Source: Cyanoderma ruficeps | Lineage: Eukaryota; Chordata; Aves; Passeriformes; Timaliidae | NCBI GenBank assembly: GCA_008694505.1 | Contig: VZDJ01007747.1 | Coordinates: 36,827,978 to 36,891,977 of the forward strand | Length of the DNA stretch: 64,000 nucleotides | Direction of reading: 5' to 3' | In this document: positions 52,637 through 64,000 of the stretch, in pieces | Position numbering within the stretch: the first letter of the stretch is position 1 | How the letters are laid out: the number at the start of each line of letters is the position of its first letter | Notes under the pieces: model-generated | Seen by the model: the letters and a program-made list of their open reading frames with translations, nothing else | What the model was told of the DNA's origin: nothing | The model's database searches: none | Translations under genes and position numbers: made by a program

Positions 52637-55320
52637 GACAGTCACAAAGCAGAAAACTGCCACTCTCCAGGAGAGCAGCAGGGCACAGGGCACTGGGGAA
52701 GCAGTGTTACAGCTCTTTCAGGCCTACTTGGATTCAGCTTTCTGGTGCCTTCACATGGCAGCTTAAAAGGACAGATTCCTAAGGCCAAGTTGTTTTGGAC
52801 TGAAGCTATTTGACTGACTTTGACCCAGCTCCCCAACCAAGATAAAATGACACATCCATCTTTTGGCATTTGAAGTGGAAGGGAAATGACTTCTCTGTTC
52901 TGCCAGAGACCTCTTTCATTTAATGTTCTACAAATAGGAAGAAACTGCATATAATAATGACATCTTGTGGTAGTTGTTGAATTATTACCCTATGATTTAG
53001 TAGATAACTGGATGCCAAATTTCATGACATCTCTCTCTTTCCATGCTGCAGCTCTGCAAGTCCAAAATTACAAATTCTCCCGCTCTGAGAAGCTGGATGT
53101 CGACCTCTGGAACCTCTGGCTGTTGACTTCAGAGGAAAAGGATATTTTGCTCATTTGATTACACAGATCTGGCTAAAAATATAGATCAGAAATTCATAGT
53201 CATACCTGATTAAAAGAACCTGATCATGGTCATCCAGGTATTCATACAGAAAATAGTAATTTTGTTAATGTTGAGTGTAGAGTGGCTCTGGCCCACAGAA
53301 TGAGTGTGCCTATGGCTTTGTACTGGGTGTGAGAGCAAAGAGTGACAGCCTTTGCTGCAGCATGTAGAGCCTGACAGCTGCTGAACAGCTGCACAGAGCT
53401 TGCCAACAGCCCTGCTGGGCAGCCACCAGCACCCAGGGGCTGGGGATGCAGGATGTTTAAAGAGTCCATGCCCAAGGCCTCACAGTGCTTCTACTTATTT
53501 CAGCTTTGGTGCTCAGGTCTGTAACTCCTGCCATCAACCAGGTATCCAAGGGTCCCATAAAGCTCTAAACTTACTGCAGGCTGTGTGACATTTCATATTT
53601 AGGGTCCATAACCAGGCTATTTAACTGAGTATCCTACTGTGCCTGCCCATTATCATGTCCTTGACGGTGCAGCCTCTGCTGTGCTTGCTCTAGTTGAAGT
53701 TAGAAGATTTTCAGAACAAACAGCACTTTTCCCTGCCAGTTTTACAGTCCTTATCAGCACAGAGGGGCTCAGCTTTTATCAGAGGGTTTGGCTATTGCTG
53801 GAATAGTCATAATAAATAAGATTAGCAGGAATAGGTTAGGGATATACTTTCACAGGGTGTCTCTTTATCCTGCCATGTGTTTGGTGAGTATCCTTGTGGT
53901 TCACCAGGTCTCCAGGTCTGTGCTACTGTGACACAGTTGTGCTGTGTTTTTTTTATTAGGATGAAGGTTGCTTAAGCTATATGCCAAATACCTTTGTGTT
54001 TTCTTCTGGGCTACCAAGGCCTCATAAACAGACTTACAGTTTATACATAAGATTTACACACAGCTGTTTCCCAGCTGTGGGGAAGGAGGCAAGAAAAGAC
54101 CAAGTCACTTATGAGGAGCTCAGAGGTGATAGTGAAATCACACACACATATGACAGTGAAATAATGCTGCTGATCAGCACTGAGAGTACAGAATGGGGAC
54201 TGACAGATCAGTGCTACTCCATTTAATGTACCATGGCACCTCTTCCCCATTTGCCCTTTTCACCGCCACAGTTCTTGGTGTTCACACTGGGCAAAACAAG
54301 CTCTGCCTCTTTCCTTCAGAGACACTTGTTGGATTCCCTAATCATATATGGAAAATTCCTAAAGATAATCAGGAGACCCCATGAATGCACAGCATCTAAT
54401 GATAGGTGTTTAGCTGTACTGATCTGGGTTTTTTTTCATAGGATGATGCCACCTATTGGACTTTAGCAAAAGAGGCAAAACAGTTCAAAGAAAATAAATG
54501 CTTTATACTGGGTTGGGGTTTTTTAGCAAAGAAGGTTAAACTTTCCTACAGTTCAATTGCAAGAAAAAGAGTTCCTGTTAGGACACCCTGAGTTATGGTA
54601 CCTCATTAGAAAAGAAGAAAGAATAGAGGCAGGAAAACCACAGGCAACACTGACTATCTCTGGTGAAGAAAAAGAAATTAAGAAAAAAAAATAGAGTTTA
54701 ACTGGATAGCTTTTATCCATTTTTCCAATAGGGTTATAAACAACAGCCATAGAATTTCAGAATTTTGTTTTTTTAACTGAAGCATGTTGAGGGTGATCAT
54801 TTTTAATTGACCTTGAACTTGTGGTGGTAAAATTATTAATATTTAAGACCGCTCTCAGTCTGGCTAAGAAGTTATATTTACTAAAAGAACATTACTTTTA
54901 GCTAGAAGTTGAAGTGTGATTGTTTCCAACTTCCCACTTCTGAGCTAAGACAAAACAGGGTGTGCCACTAATCAGAGCCATCTTTCCATATTGTCACTGT
55001 TTGGTTCCTCAAAACTGGGGCAGTTAGCAATATTGTTAGACAATATTAATATAATGCTCCCAAAGGCATCCTGTGCTTCCAGGGATGGATTCCTGGCTTT
55101 GTTAACTTTGAAATGACTGCTTTGCCTGACATCTTTCTTTCTTTTTTTCTGAAAGGCAATATAAGTTGGTTCTCTGCAATCTGAGGACAGGGGAGCAGAG
55201 GGAAAGATGCTCCCCCAATGTTCTCTCACTACAATCATTGTTAATACAAGTTTTGTCCATCCTGTCCTCATTTTTTTTTTCTTTTATCAGCTTATTCGTA
55301 ATTCCTGGTGGAAATTTTTT
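52614..55320. other. Intergenic or distal ACOX3 3' UTR
   Basis: No coding exon seen. It may include distal 3' UTR if a far-left poly(A) site is used. Open frames at 53981-54226 and 54972-55422 show no family motif. Confidence 0.5.
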
Positions 55321-55665
55321 TTTAATTATTGACCTTCTGCAATATGAAAGTAACGACAACAGACTGATTGGAAAATTTTTTAATATAAACTTTGCAAAGC
55401 AGCGATTATAATAAATCTTCATTCTTTAAAATTTAATTGAGTAAATATGTATAGATTGCAGACGTGTTGCTCTTGCTCTTGTCATTATTATGTTAATAGT
55501 CCCTCAGATCAAGCTGGACTTGATTTCAAAGTTATTTTAAAACTTGGCACCTCTCAATGAAAATCTCTTCCATTTCCAGTGTTGGACATATGGTTTAATT
55601 TCCTCCTGATGTTTGTAACAAGGAATCCATCTCAGGCCCATCCAGACTCTTAAAAGTTGTTTGGT
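55321..55665 (-). other. ACOX3: Probable ACOX3 3' UTR (end undefined)
   Basis: Non-coding sequence immediately after the TAA. No AATAAA on the minus strand is seen close to the stop. Variant ATTAAA hexamers lie at 55599-55594 (about 70 bp after the stop), 55437-55432 and 55326-55321. Which one is used cannot be decided from sequence, and an AATAAA further left, for example at 53957-53952, is also possible. Confidence 0.4.
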
Positions 55666-55785
55666 TTACAATCTTGACCTCAGCCTGCCTATAGCAGGTT
55701 TATTAATGCAAAATTCTGCCCACCATGAAGGTCTGTTCAGAGTTTTGTTGCCTTGAAGGATCTCTCCCCACATATTTTTATATAA
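55666..55785 (-). CDS. ACOX3: ACOX3 terminal coding exon with PTS1
   Basis: The acceptor TATTATTTTGCAG (AG at 55787-55786) is followed by 39 codons and TAA at 55668-55666. The translation runs from LYKN-M-W to the conserved SWWAEF and INKPAIG blocks and ends R-S-R-L. The family ends in a Ser-Lys-Leu type signal. Ser-Arg-Leu is an accepted PTS1 variant read by the import receptor PEX5, so the product is expected in the peroxisome matrix. Intron length to exon D is 3064 bp. Confidence 0.95.
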   Translation of the reverse strand, partial: LYKNMWGEILQGNKTLNRPSWWAEFCINKPAIGRLRSRL

Positions 55786-58700
55786 CTGCAAAATAATAAT
55801 AAAAAAGGATTAATGCATAGAGAAGAAACAAAACTTCTAAGCTACCCCTTTGGCTGAAATGAGATTTTGATTGAATTTCTAGATAAAAAATGTGAAAAAT
55901 TATGTACAGGCAAGAATAAACAGAACAATAAGCTCAAAATTTTTTAGTACTGTAAACATCAGATTTCTGTGTAAATCATTTAGACCACTGGCATAAGAAC
56001 AGGAAACCAGTAACCCTTTATTTCTCATTCTCAACTTGACAGCGGTTGTACTGTCAAAAGTAGAAGTTTGGAAACAAGATTGTATTAAGCTAATCTTTGT
56101 TCTGTCCAAACCTGAGGACTTTGTCTGAAAGCACTCATGCCTGTTATCTTGTTTGAACACGCTTCTGGAAAGTAACAGAACTTCTCTCCCAGTGTGAACT
56201 GTTTGATTTGAGCATAAGAAATTCTCTCAAGAACAGATTGTTTATTTGTCATTTTGCCAATTTTAATTTTTTTTTTGTGGAAGAGTTAAAAAGAAGCAAA
56301 TTTTGCAAAAATATAATTTTAGCAAGATTTGTCAATTCATAATTAACAAAAGCTTAAAACTTTAAATAATTTTACAGAAAAATCAGGAAAGAAAGAACAT
56401 ATTTTCAGCAGTAAGACATTACAGTGGAACAAAATACTAATGTAGTATAAAAGCAGTCAGTGAGGTAAAGTGAAATGCCTTTTTTCTTCATCAAAAAATG
56501 CTGTGATGACTTAAATATCTGTGATAACTTAATATAACATTGAAATATAGTTAATATTAAATATATTTTACCTTGACTACATGGGCTAATGTTAACTATT
56601 CATTCCATTATAATTTTGATTAAATATTGTCTAACAATTTTTAATTAATCCAGAAATAAACGTGGCAATACCTTCACAGACTTAGGCTGAGACTGTCAAA
56701 ACTTTTATGGAGGAATTATGCCCACACTATCAAAGTTTCTTTTAAAGAGAAACTGAATTCTTTTTTAGGGCTTAAAGCTGCCTACAAAAAAAAATGAAAC
56801 TTTTCCTCAGCTCCAACTATAATCTGTGGCTTATAGTGCAAGGCATTCCACTGCAGCACAACACAACTCATCCTGAATTAAATTCACCTTTTTGTTATAC
56901 TTGGATAATCTATCCTTTACAATATTGTAATTTTTACTAAAATGTTTGCATTGGTTCTTAGAAGGTGCAAAGATAGCAATGAATAGAGAATTAAACACAG
57001 ACAGCTAGGAGACAAGGATCCTTATTAAGTATTTTCTCTGAGTGAGGGATTGGCAGCATTTTTGAATTTCAGCTGAAAATATTTACACAAGTTGAAAACC
57101 ACAGGCAGAAAACCTTCCTGAATTCTACAGAATATGGGTTGAATAGCACTGATTAAAATTATTTTCTCAATGATTCAATGAATTTATAAAAAATTAAGTA
57201 CATGAGGAAGTGTTTAGATTCCTATGTGCATTTCTCACGTTATACTCCTAATATTAGTATCTAATATTAATAAGTCTCTGTGGCTTCTGCATTTGCAAGA
57301 GCTAAGAGCCACCCAATGAGGAGCCAGCCAAATCCATCATGACAGCTTTATCAGCTACTGATAAGAAATCTGCAGGTGACTGCTAGAAAGAGGATACTAT
57401 TCTAGGAAAGGATCACTGTGTACTTGTACTATATTTTACATTTCTGCCTATAGCATCTGCTCACAGCTTCTGCTAGAGACAGAAAAATGTGTTAAAATAG
57501 GCTTTTGGCCAATACAGATACTCATAACATTCTAACAGACTATGTCCCTTCTCTGAAGAGTTACTTTTGGAGCTTCCCTCCCATGACCTCTTGCATTAAT
57601 TTAATCCTCAAAAACCTACAGAAATGGAAAGAAAGTTTCCAGTGATGATTACAGCCCTCTAGGAGATGGCTCGATAGGTAGAGCCAGCCTTTCCTGCCTC
57701 ATTTGCAAAGACTGTGCTAACAAAGTAATCATTGTGTTAGGTCAGCTTAGAAACATCTGCTCTGCCCTCTGTATTGCTGCATCACCATGGGAACAAGGGG
57801 CAACTTCAGACAAGAAGTCACGGGAAATACTGAAAACCACGGAGAATGTTTGATGCAGCATTCCTGTCAAACATCCTGGCAGGCTCCCCAGGCTCCAGGG
57901 ATTGCCTACAGCATCCATGCACACCAACCCAAACTACTGTACTGCAACACTGGTCTCTACAGAATAGTTATCCCACAGCTTGGCCCTGATGAGTAGGTTT
58001 GGCTCAGTACACAAAAAATTTGGTCTGCTGAAACTTTGGAATAAAATACAGATCTTGAAACATGTCAAAAGAAGGCAGGGAGGGACCAGGAGCTTTTGTA
58101 GCCAACTTCATGGTGCACTCGCATCCCGAGTCCTGCTTGTAGGTCTGGTTATGCCACTTCAGAAAGGATATGGCAGAAGCAGAAAATACCCAGAGAAGGA
58201 AAACAAGGTCTGTCAGAGGAATGAAAAGGCTCTCACAGACAGCAGATAGACATGGACTGGGACTAGGAAGTATCTTCTCACAATCTGTAGATATGATGAT
58301 GCCAAATAACAGCTGAATTTGAAAACGGTTGGAAAAAATGGAGAATAGACACATCCGTGGCTACTAAACAGAATGATACAAACAGGACCTATGGCATGAG
58401 ACATCACTTAAACGGCCAGCAGCTGAGACAGCAGGAAAAGAACACCTCGCTGTTTCATCTGTTCCACAGTGTTCTCTTTGGCCATCCATCCCTGTCAGGC
58501 ACAGAGTATTCTGTGAACTGAATCCAGTGCAGCCCTTCTTATGCTCTCAACTCCTGCTTTGTGTAACTACACCAAAAAGATTCTCTCAGCCCTTTTTTGG
58601 TTCAGTGCACGGATGCCCACAGCTGCACACTACAGCAATAGTGTACAAGCTTCCCATTAAAGCTTATCTCCAGTAAATGAAAAATTTCATTTTCTGCTGA

Positions 58701-61700
58701 CATCAATTTAACTCTGGTAGTATTTTCCACTGAAAAATTGTCTTTCTCTTCTTTTGTACTTGTGAAATGTCTTGAATATGTTAAGGCTAATTACAGGCAA
58801 TAATCTTTTTCATGATTAAACCTACAAATTTTACAATGGGTTTTCTTACCTCTCCATTTGCTTTACCAATGGGAGAATTGAGAATGAAGTCAGAAGGAGC
58901 AAAGACATCAACCAGGGCAACTGCATCATCTTTCAACTGTTTTAAAACAGAAGAATACATTTGACAACTTCTGTAGTTGTCTATGGCTGAAGTACAGAGC
59001 AGCATAAAAATTATTTTCATAAAGTACCAGCTTTGATAATTTAAGAGATATCTACAATAAGTAGTGTAGTTTTATTTTGATTTTTTTCACTCCCAGATGA
59101 CTGGGTGACTCTTTTTGGTCACTGCCAAAAGAGACTGTATTTCAAATGTTTTCCTCCTGTACCTAGAAGGTTTAAAACACATTTTAACCAATATGGTGTT
59201 GTTTACACATATAAACACATATACTTTTGACTTTAAAGACATAATGACCAGATTCTTTGAAATTTTGCAGACCTGCGAAGAATATGTTGCAGTTTGAAAC
59301 TCTTTTGTGCTAAGAAAAAAAAAATCACAAACTAACTCAATAATGAAATAAAAAGCACCATATTGAAATATTTCACTGGCTTTCCAATGAAGACTGCAAG
59401 GCCATAAATGCTGTGGTGTCATTTGGTAGGACATATCGTTTTCCATTTATTGATAAATAATTTAAGACGGGATTCAGGATCAGTGAGTTGCTAAACTTTA
59501 CAGAAGATTATTCAGAAACCATTAACATATAATCCTGATAATTTACCCCTTGAAGTACAGAATAATCTGATGACTATAAACCATGTATATCTTTTTCAGT
59601 GTTTATATACTATATATTTAATCATAATTAAACAGGCTTACCCTGTAGCAGAGCTCCAGAATAGCATTCTGAATAAGTTTCCCAGGTTGTTCACCTGAAG
59701 CATAGCCACCTTAAAAACATTCACAGAGAAGCTTGTATCAGTTAAGATTACACTGATACAAACCTTTTGCCAAGTTCATGAGTTCGGTAGTCAAGACTAA
59801 GTAGCTGCACCTGTGTAATTGAACTGACAGTCTTTCATTAATGAGGTGACTGCAAAACTCTTAATCTAAGCTGTGTAGAGCCTTTTGCAGTAACGAGCTA
59901 CACTACAGTGTCTTTCTGCCTATCCCTCATCTTCTCACACAAGCACTGGAGAAGCAAAACCTGTGATGTCTCCATCATCTCTGAGGTAAGAGAGAGCCTT
60001 TTGGGTTAATTTTTCACTGCAGATTCCTGCTCTTGAAAATCTGGTCGAGAATGATTGTTTTGTATTAAACAAGCAGTAAGAAAATGCTGTAACAACGCAA
60101 ATTAGGGATTCCAGGGGAGGACTCCCTGCCCTGGCCAAGTCAGGACTTCATAGTAGTGACATGCACAGCACACTCAGGGAGCTGATCTCACCTTGGTAGA
60201 GCACAGCCAGGTGTTTACTCAAGGACCAGAGCCCATAGAGAGCACTGAGGTTCCTCAGCACTGGCTGCAGAGCTGCCGGGACGCTGGGCTGGTGAGTGAA
60301 GTCATGGTAGCGCTGTAGGGCTGTGTGCTCAATAAAGGCAAGAGCCAGGGACCGGCAGTAGTACACCTGAGGACACAGGGAAGGAGGACACGGAGTAACA
60401 AAACACAAAGAACAAGTCCTCAGCCTGTGCATAATGGCATTGGTCTGGTGAAGTTAATGGAGTTCTGCTGATTTAGGTGTGATGATCTAGCTTCAGAAAT
60501 TCTAAGAAATAGTAGGAGAAAACACTTTCCACAATGTCTATGCAGAGGTTAGTTATGAAACGTCTCCTGAAATGCCTATTAGCAGTAAGATTGAACGCCT
60601 ATTACCAATGTAATTTGGCAGTTGCACCCAGGCTCTATGGAATCAAGAAGCTACATCAGAGAGAAGAAAATGTAAAATCAGGTCTGCTGATTTTAGGATT
60701 GTTAAGAAACCTACATGAATCTGAGAAGAAAAAGGTAGGTTTATACTTATGTAATATGATCCAGAGTTTTATAAGGAGGATAAAATCTTTCTATTGAAAA
60801 ATTATTACAGTCCCTTCAAATAATAAACAAAAATCTGATCATGGCAGCATGAGTGGATTCTGTTGATGGATTGCAATAGATTGCATTATGTTTTGAAGAA
60901 ACTATGCAACTACTCCTTGCCAACTACCTGATGAGAAAGAAAAATCACCAGTTACTGTTAATGCAGAGCATAAAACCTTAAGTGATTGTATGTACTTCCA
61001 TAGGAACACTTGTCTACATTTATACACTTCAACTTTGCTATACGTGCTGCCATGGAATAGACTGCTGACTGACAACACTCTAGATGGTGAACAGCAAGGG
61101 AATATGATGCCATTGCTGTCCTGGCTGACTTGTTGTAATGATGTAGCTCCTGCTTGTTTTCAGTTTGTTTTGTGCAGGTTTGGGGGTTTTACTTTTTTTA
61201 TGCAGTATTAGTCGATTAGTTTTAATTCTTCTCTTTTAAATACATGCGTTATCCTTGCAAATGCAAATTAGATCCACTGCAGTGTGTAAAAAAGGCATAT
61301 TCCAAAGATCACTGTCTCTCTAAACAGCAGCTGACCAGTGGCACACTTATGTCCAAACTCAGATACAAGTATGAACAGCAAAATACACATCAGCTATTCT
61401 CTGCAGCATTATGGAGGACTGTCCCCTTACTAGATGGTTTTTTGAGATATGCTAATTCCCCAGTCAGACTGAAAGAAGTCATAACATCACAAATGAAACA
61501 TTAAGAATTATTTTCCTGTTGTTCTCCCTTATAATTCAATTTTGCTCTTTACTACTGCTTGCACTTCTATATTGTTTCTATCAAGCTGCCCCCAAATAAA
61601 AATAACCTAGCGATAGGCTAGGAAACTCTTCCAGATCCCCCATAGCATGAACAAATATTTTGCATTAGTCATCCACTGGGCTGACAGAAAACTGTTTCCT

Positions 61701-63057
61701 CATGCCCAGAAAGTTTTAAATCAAATATGTACATGTCTTCAAAGCACAGCTTGTAAATCATTTTCAGATGTTTTTGAGGCATGACACTTAAAATAAAAAG
61801 TCCTGCCGTCCTGAGGATGAATTGTTAGGAGAAGAGAAAAACTAATGACTTAAAGTATATCAACAAGTATCTCAAAAGCAGTTATGTGCCTGAACCTCTT
61901 TGAATTTTAAATATAATAGATAGGACAAACTTCATACTTCTGAGCTCACCATTCTCTCTAATGCACTGGCCCCAGCACCAGCTTCACCAAAACCTGGCTA
62001 ACTGACACGCAATCACACTGGACTTTCTGGCAATTCCCATTCTGAATTTGACCCTGAAGAGTTTGTCTAATAAGCTGCTTCTAGGGTAAAAGCAGGAAAG
62101 AATTCCTCCCCTCTACCAGTGGTTTCACACAAATCATCCCCTGTTGAAGCCAGGCTGGGCCTCTCTAGGTGCAGAGTTGAATGTTGACTATTCCTTCCTG
62201 CTGTTTTTTAGCTTTGCAGATAAGGTAAATGACACTGACCATCTTCAGGGAACTGACTTTTCTCAGTGACAAATGACAAGTGTACATTTTTTAAATGTGA
62301 GGCAATTTTTTTTCATGGAGGTAGCAGAAGAATGTGGTGAGCTTGGAGATAAATACTGAAATTTGGAGTTAAGCCATTGCTAGCTGTTAAAACTCTCTGG
62401 TGAGAGAGTGGATCTGCTATATGTAAATTGTCAGTGTTTCCTTTTCAGGTTCCAATGCTGTCAGTCTGGTATCTTTCATGAGTACTTTGCACTATAGGAA
62501 TTAGAGATGAAAAAGACTTATTAGGTCATCTAGTTTACCTACCTGCCAGAGCAAGATTCTTTCCTACACTATGTATTTGGCCACAAGTGCAGATGGAGAA
62601 ATAATAATCAGATGCTGCAGTGTATTTAATACTCACAGATTTGGTCTTCAGAAGTTGTGCTATCAAAATTGCAGACATCACACAGCACATGCTTGCAACT
62701 TTTCTGAAGGGAAATACATCCTGAATATATCCTGTAAAACTTCTGCTGATGGTAACTTGCCCTCATGCTGTCATGGTCTATGCAATGCACACGGTTAGGT
62801 ATTAAGCTTTATTAGTTATCTGACTTGCTGCTTTATGGTTCAGGAAATTGTACTTTATAACACAAGAAGATAAAACTAACAGAAACTGACAGACTTGGAT
62901 GAAAATAAATAAATAAAGTAAGAAAGATTAATAAGTATTACCTGGCAGTTGTTTTTTGCATCAAAATCACTTAGTCCAGCCTGCTTCTCCTTGTTCATTT
63001 TTCGGTCACTTTCTCGGAGGAGGTAGCAAACCAGCCATTTATAAGCTGCTAAAGGAA
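55666..63057 (-). CDS. ACOX3: ACOX3, peroxisomal acyl-CoA oxidase 3 (3' part, five exons)
   Basis: The coding join is 63057-62942, 60366-60192, 59709-59642, 58936-58850, 55785-55666 on the minus strand. It gives 187 residues ending in a stop. Family knowledge: ACOX3 is a FAD-dependent peroxisomal oxidase that desaturates 2-methyl-branched (pristanoyl-type) and straight acyl-CoAs to trans-2-enoyl-CoA, passing electrons to O2 to give H2O2. The full protein is about 700 residues, so this is roughly the last quarter, the C-terminal helical acyl-CoA oxidase domain. Visible family landmarks in order are [63 protein letters not shown] and SWWAEF...NKP, then SRL at the extreme C terminus (PTS1). All five acceptors end in AG, the four internal donors start with GT, and reading phase is kept across every junction. 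The FAD-binding and catalytic parts are upstream, outside the window. Identification is from remembered family sequence, not a search. Confidence 0.95.
55786..58849 (-). other. ACOX3 last intron
   Basis: 3.06-kb intron between exon D and the terminal exon, GT...AG. It is AT-rich in its left half (55800-57260), with many short A and T runs. I see no recognisable mobile element, RNA gene or extra coding exon. Open frames in 57742-58407 show no family motif. Confidence 0.8.
58850..58936 (-). CDS. ACOX3: ACOX3 exon D (penultimate)
   Basis: This 87-bp, 29-codon exon is in phase 0 at both ends. The acceptor is TTTTAAAACAG and the donor GAG/GTAAGA. The translation starts [14 protein letters not shown] and ends [10 protein letters not shown](V/)..., a strongly conserved stretch of ACOX3. 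Where the human protein, as I remember it, has APPDF and ADGE, this exon has Ser for the second Pro (TCT) and Asn for Asp (AAT). A degenerate copy of the exon lies at 36504-36428. Confidence 0.95.
58937..60191 (-). other. ACOX3 introns flanking exon C
   Basis: Two short introns, 58937-59641 (705 bp) and 59710-60191 (482 bp), separated by exon C at 59642-59709. Both are GT-AG. No repeats beyond short A-rich runs (for example near 59320) are visible. Confidence 0.8.
59642..59709 (-). CDS. ACOX3: ACOX3 exon C (68-bp microexon-size)
   Basis: This exon is too short for open-frame detection. It was found because exon B ends in phase 1 and exon D begins in phase 0, so a connecting exon is required. 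The acceptor is ...TTTTTAAG at 59711-59710 and the donor is CAGG/GTAAGC (GT at 59641-59640). The translation [21 protein letters not shown] matches the family's GGY.SGEQAG... segment at the same place. It supplies two bases to complete the split Gly codon, then 22 codons. Confidence 0.92.
60192..60366 (-). CDS. ACOX3: ACOX3 exon B
   Basis: This 175-bp exon starts after a strong pyrimidine-rich acceptor (CCTGTGTCCTCAG) with [11 protein letters not shown] and ends in TACCAAG/GTGAG. It encodes 58 codons plus the first G of a glycine codon. It contains HQPSVP and the conserved [13 protein letters not shown] segment of the C-terminal helical domain. It joins exon A in phase 0 and exon C in phase 1 (G+GT). 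Confidence 0.95.
60367..62941 (-). other. ACOX3 intron between exons A and B
   Basis: 2.57-kb GT-AG intron. It contains an old CR1-like fragment at about 62494-62576. Plus-strand open frames at 60534-60797 and 61244-61504 have no recognisable domain and are antisense to the intron; I read them as chance. Nothing else stands out. Confidence 0.8.
62494..62576 (-). mobile_element. Old CR1-like fragment in ACOX3 intron
   Basis: GGAATTAGAGATGAAAAAGA, then TTAGGTCATCTAGTTTACC resembles the 3' region of older CR1 subfamilies (GACCT..TAGGTCATCTAGTCC). It is diverged and about 80 bp long. A different old SINE/LINE family is possible. Confidence 0.5.
62942..63057 (-). CDS. ACOX3: ACOX3 exon A (first in window)
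   Basis: This 116-bp exon runs from acceptor ...TGTAG (AG at 63059-63058) to donor CCAG/GTAATA (GT at 62941-62940). It carries two bases of a split codon plus 38 codons, starting [16 protein letters not shown] and ending DAKNNCQ. The [11 protein letters not shown] block is highly characteristic of ACOX3. The preceding exon, which should supply the first base of the split codon, is not visible before the right edge. The exon ends in phase 0. Confidence 0.95.
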
Positions 63058-64000
63058 CTACAAAAAGGGAAAAAGCAAAATTCTTAACATTCACATTTAT
63101 GATGCAAGAAGTCACATGAAAATTCTACGGCAGTCCCAGATTTTGTAACTTGAAATGAAAAGTGAAAGCATTAATTAATCCATTGACATGCCACTTCGTC
63201 CATTAATGTGGATACAATAAACATCTGGGGAGAACAGTCAGATTATGAGTGAGTTATTCAGCATAAAGTCCTTGCATGAATCCTGCTTGCTTGTTTGTCA
63301 GCTGAAGATTTAATGTAGAGCATACCTTAGGGTATAGGGAGTGTTCACATGCTGCCTAAATTAAGGCATCTTAATTAACATCTTAACAGTCCAGTTTCTA
63401 ACAGAATGGATCAAGAAACAGATTCAGACATTTTTTAAACTATGGTTTGGTTCAGTAGGTATTACATGAGAGGAGAGAACATGTGCTGTTGCTTTCTCAT
63501 TATGTATTCTTTTTAACTTTTGTGTCCAAGGGCCAGTCTAGGCTCACAGTGATACACAAATAGGAACAGCACCTAATATCATCACTTGATTATAGCAGAG
63601 TAAAGCAGGAAAACTACAGGGAACTCTTTTCCTACCATTACCCATTTTTCTCTATACATTCAAAAGCAACTGTCAAAAGCAAATGAACTTCATGCCTTTT
63701 CAACATACTTGTAAATCCCTTGTATGGTTTTCTAAAAGAAGCTATTTTAGTGATAGAAGCTAGTGGTGAACAATCCCCTTAGAGCTGGAAAGCAGCAATA
63801 CAGTGGTGGAAATCCTTAACTCAGAGATGTTATTTTAGAGGAACAAAAGAGAAAAAAAAAATCTGATGTTATTCTCCATTCCAGAAATAAATCTGGGGAA
63901 AACAGAATGTATTTTGAAATGCAAAATATGTTCTTAGTAAATAAAAATCAGCAAATATGACAAATATCTAGTAAGTAGCAGAGGCTGAATTTCAAATCTC
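63058..64000 (-). other. ACOX3 intron, partial
   Basis: Intronic sequence upstream of exon A running off the right edge. I looked for the preceding ACOX3 exon (the family's ...DAYPGILDQKF... region) on the minus strand and did not find it here. Confidence 0.7.

Noticed and set aside
60534..60797. 87-codon plus-strand frame inside ACOX3
   Set aside because: Antisense to an intron, with no known motif.
1..64000. Bacterial-type systems (CRISPR array, operon, phage island)
   Set aside because: The sequence is vertebrate genomic DNA with introns and CR1 LINEs; no regularly spaced repeats or dense coding are present.

Overview
The window looks like avian nuclear DNA, most likely from a songbird. 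The evidence is several antisense, 5'-truncated CR1 LINE tails (the dominant avian interspersed repeat), two probable solo retroviral LTRs, a vertebrate intron/exon gene with GT-AG splice sites, and an AT-rich, gene-poor background with many microsatellites. Species cannot be fixed from sequence reading alone.

The only gene I can support is the 3' part of ACOX3 (peroxisomal acyl-CoA oxidase 3, branched-chain/pristanoyl-CoA oxidase) on the minus strand. Five consecutive coding exons lie at 63057-62942, 60366-60192, 59709-59642, 58936-58850 and 55785-55666. They join in frame with canonical splice sites, encode the last 187 residues of the enzyme, and end in a Ser-Arg-Leu PTS1 peroxisomal targeting tripeptide followed by TAA. 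The 5' exons lie beyond the right edge.

About 22 kb downstream, in the same orientation, is an isolated decayed copy of the penultimate ACOX3 exon (36504-36428). It has a 10-bp frameshift deletion and has lost the acceptor AG, yet it keeps residues (Pro, Asp) that the intact avian exon has lost. This suggests the relic of an old duplicated ACOX3-like gene. Just left of it is an open, spliceable-looking minus-strand stretch (about 35475-35864) that I cannot assign.

The remaining ~55 kb (1-55665) reads as intergenic DNA. It holds CR1 tails at 11216-11727, 18680-19054, 30906-31412 and 38301-38415; a candidate antisense LTR at 4199-4616; a sense LTR at 37217-37970 with a 79-bp internal duplication; a 33-bp minisatellite; an ATCT microsatellite; two unrelated pentanucleotide arrays (one grown inside a CR1 coding tail); an AT island; and two long perfect hairpins. 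No RNA gene, CRISPR array or operon-like organisation is present.
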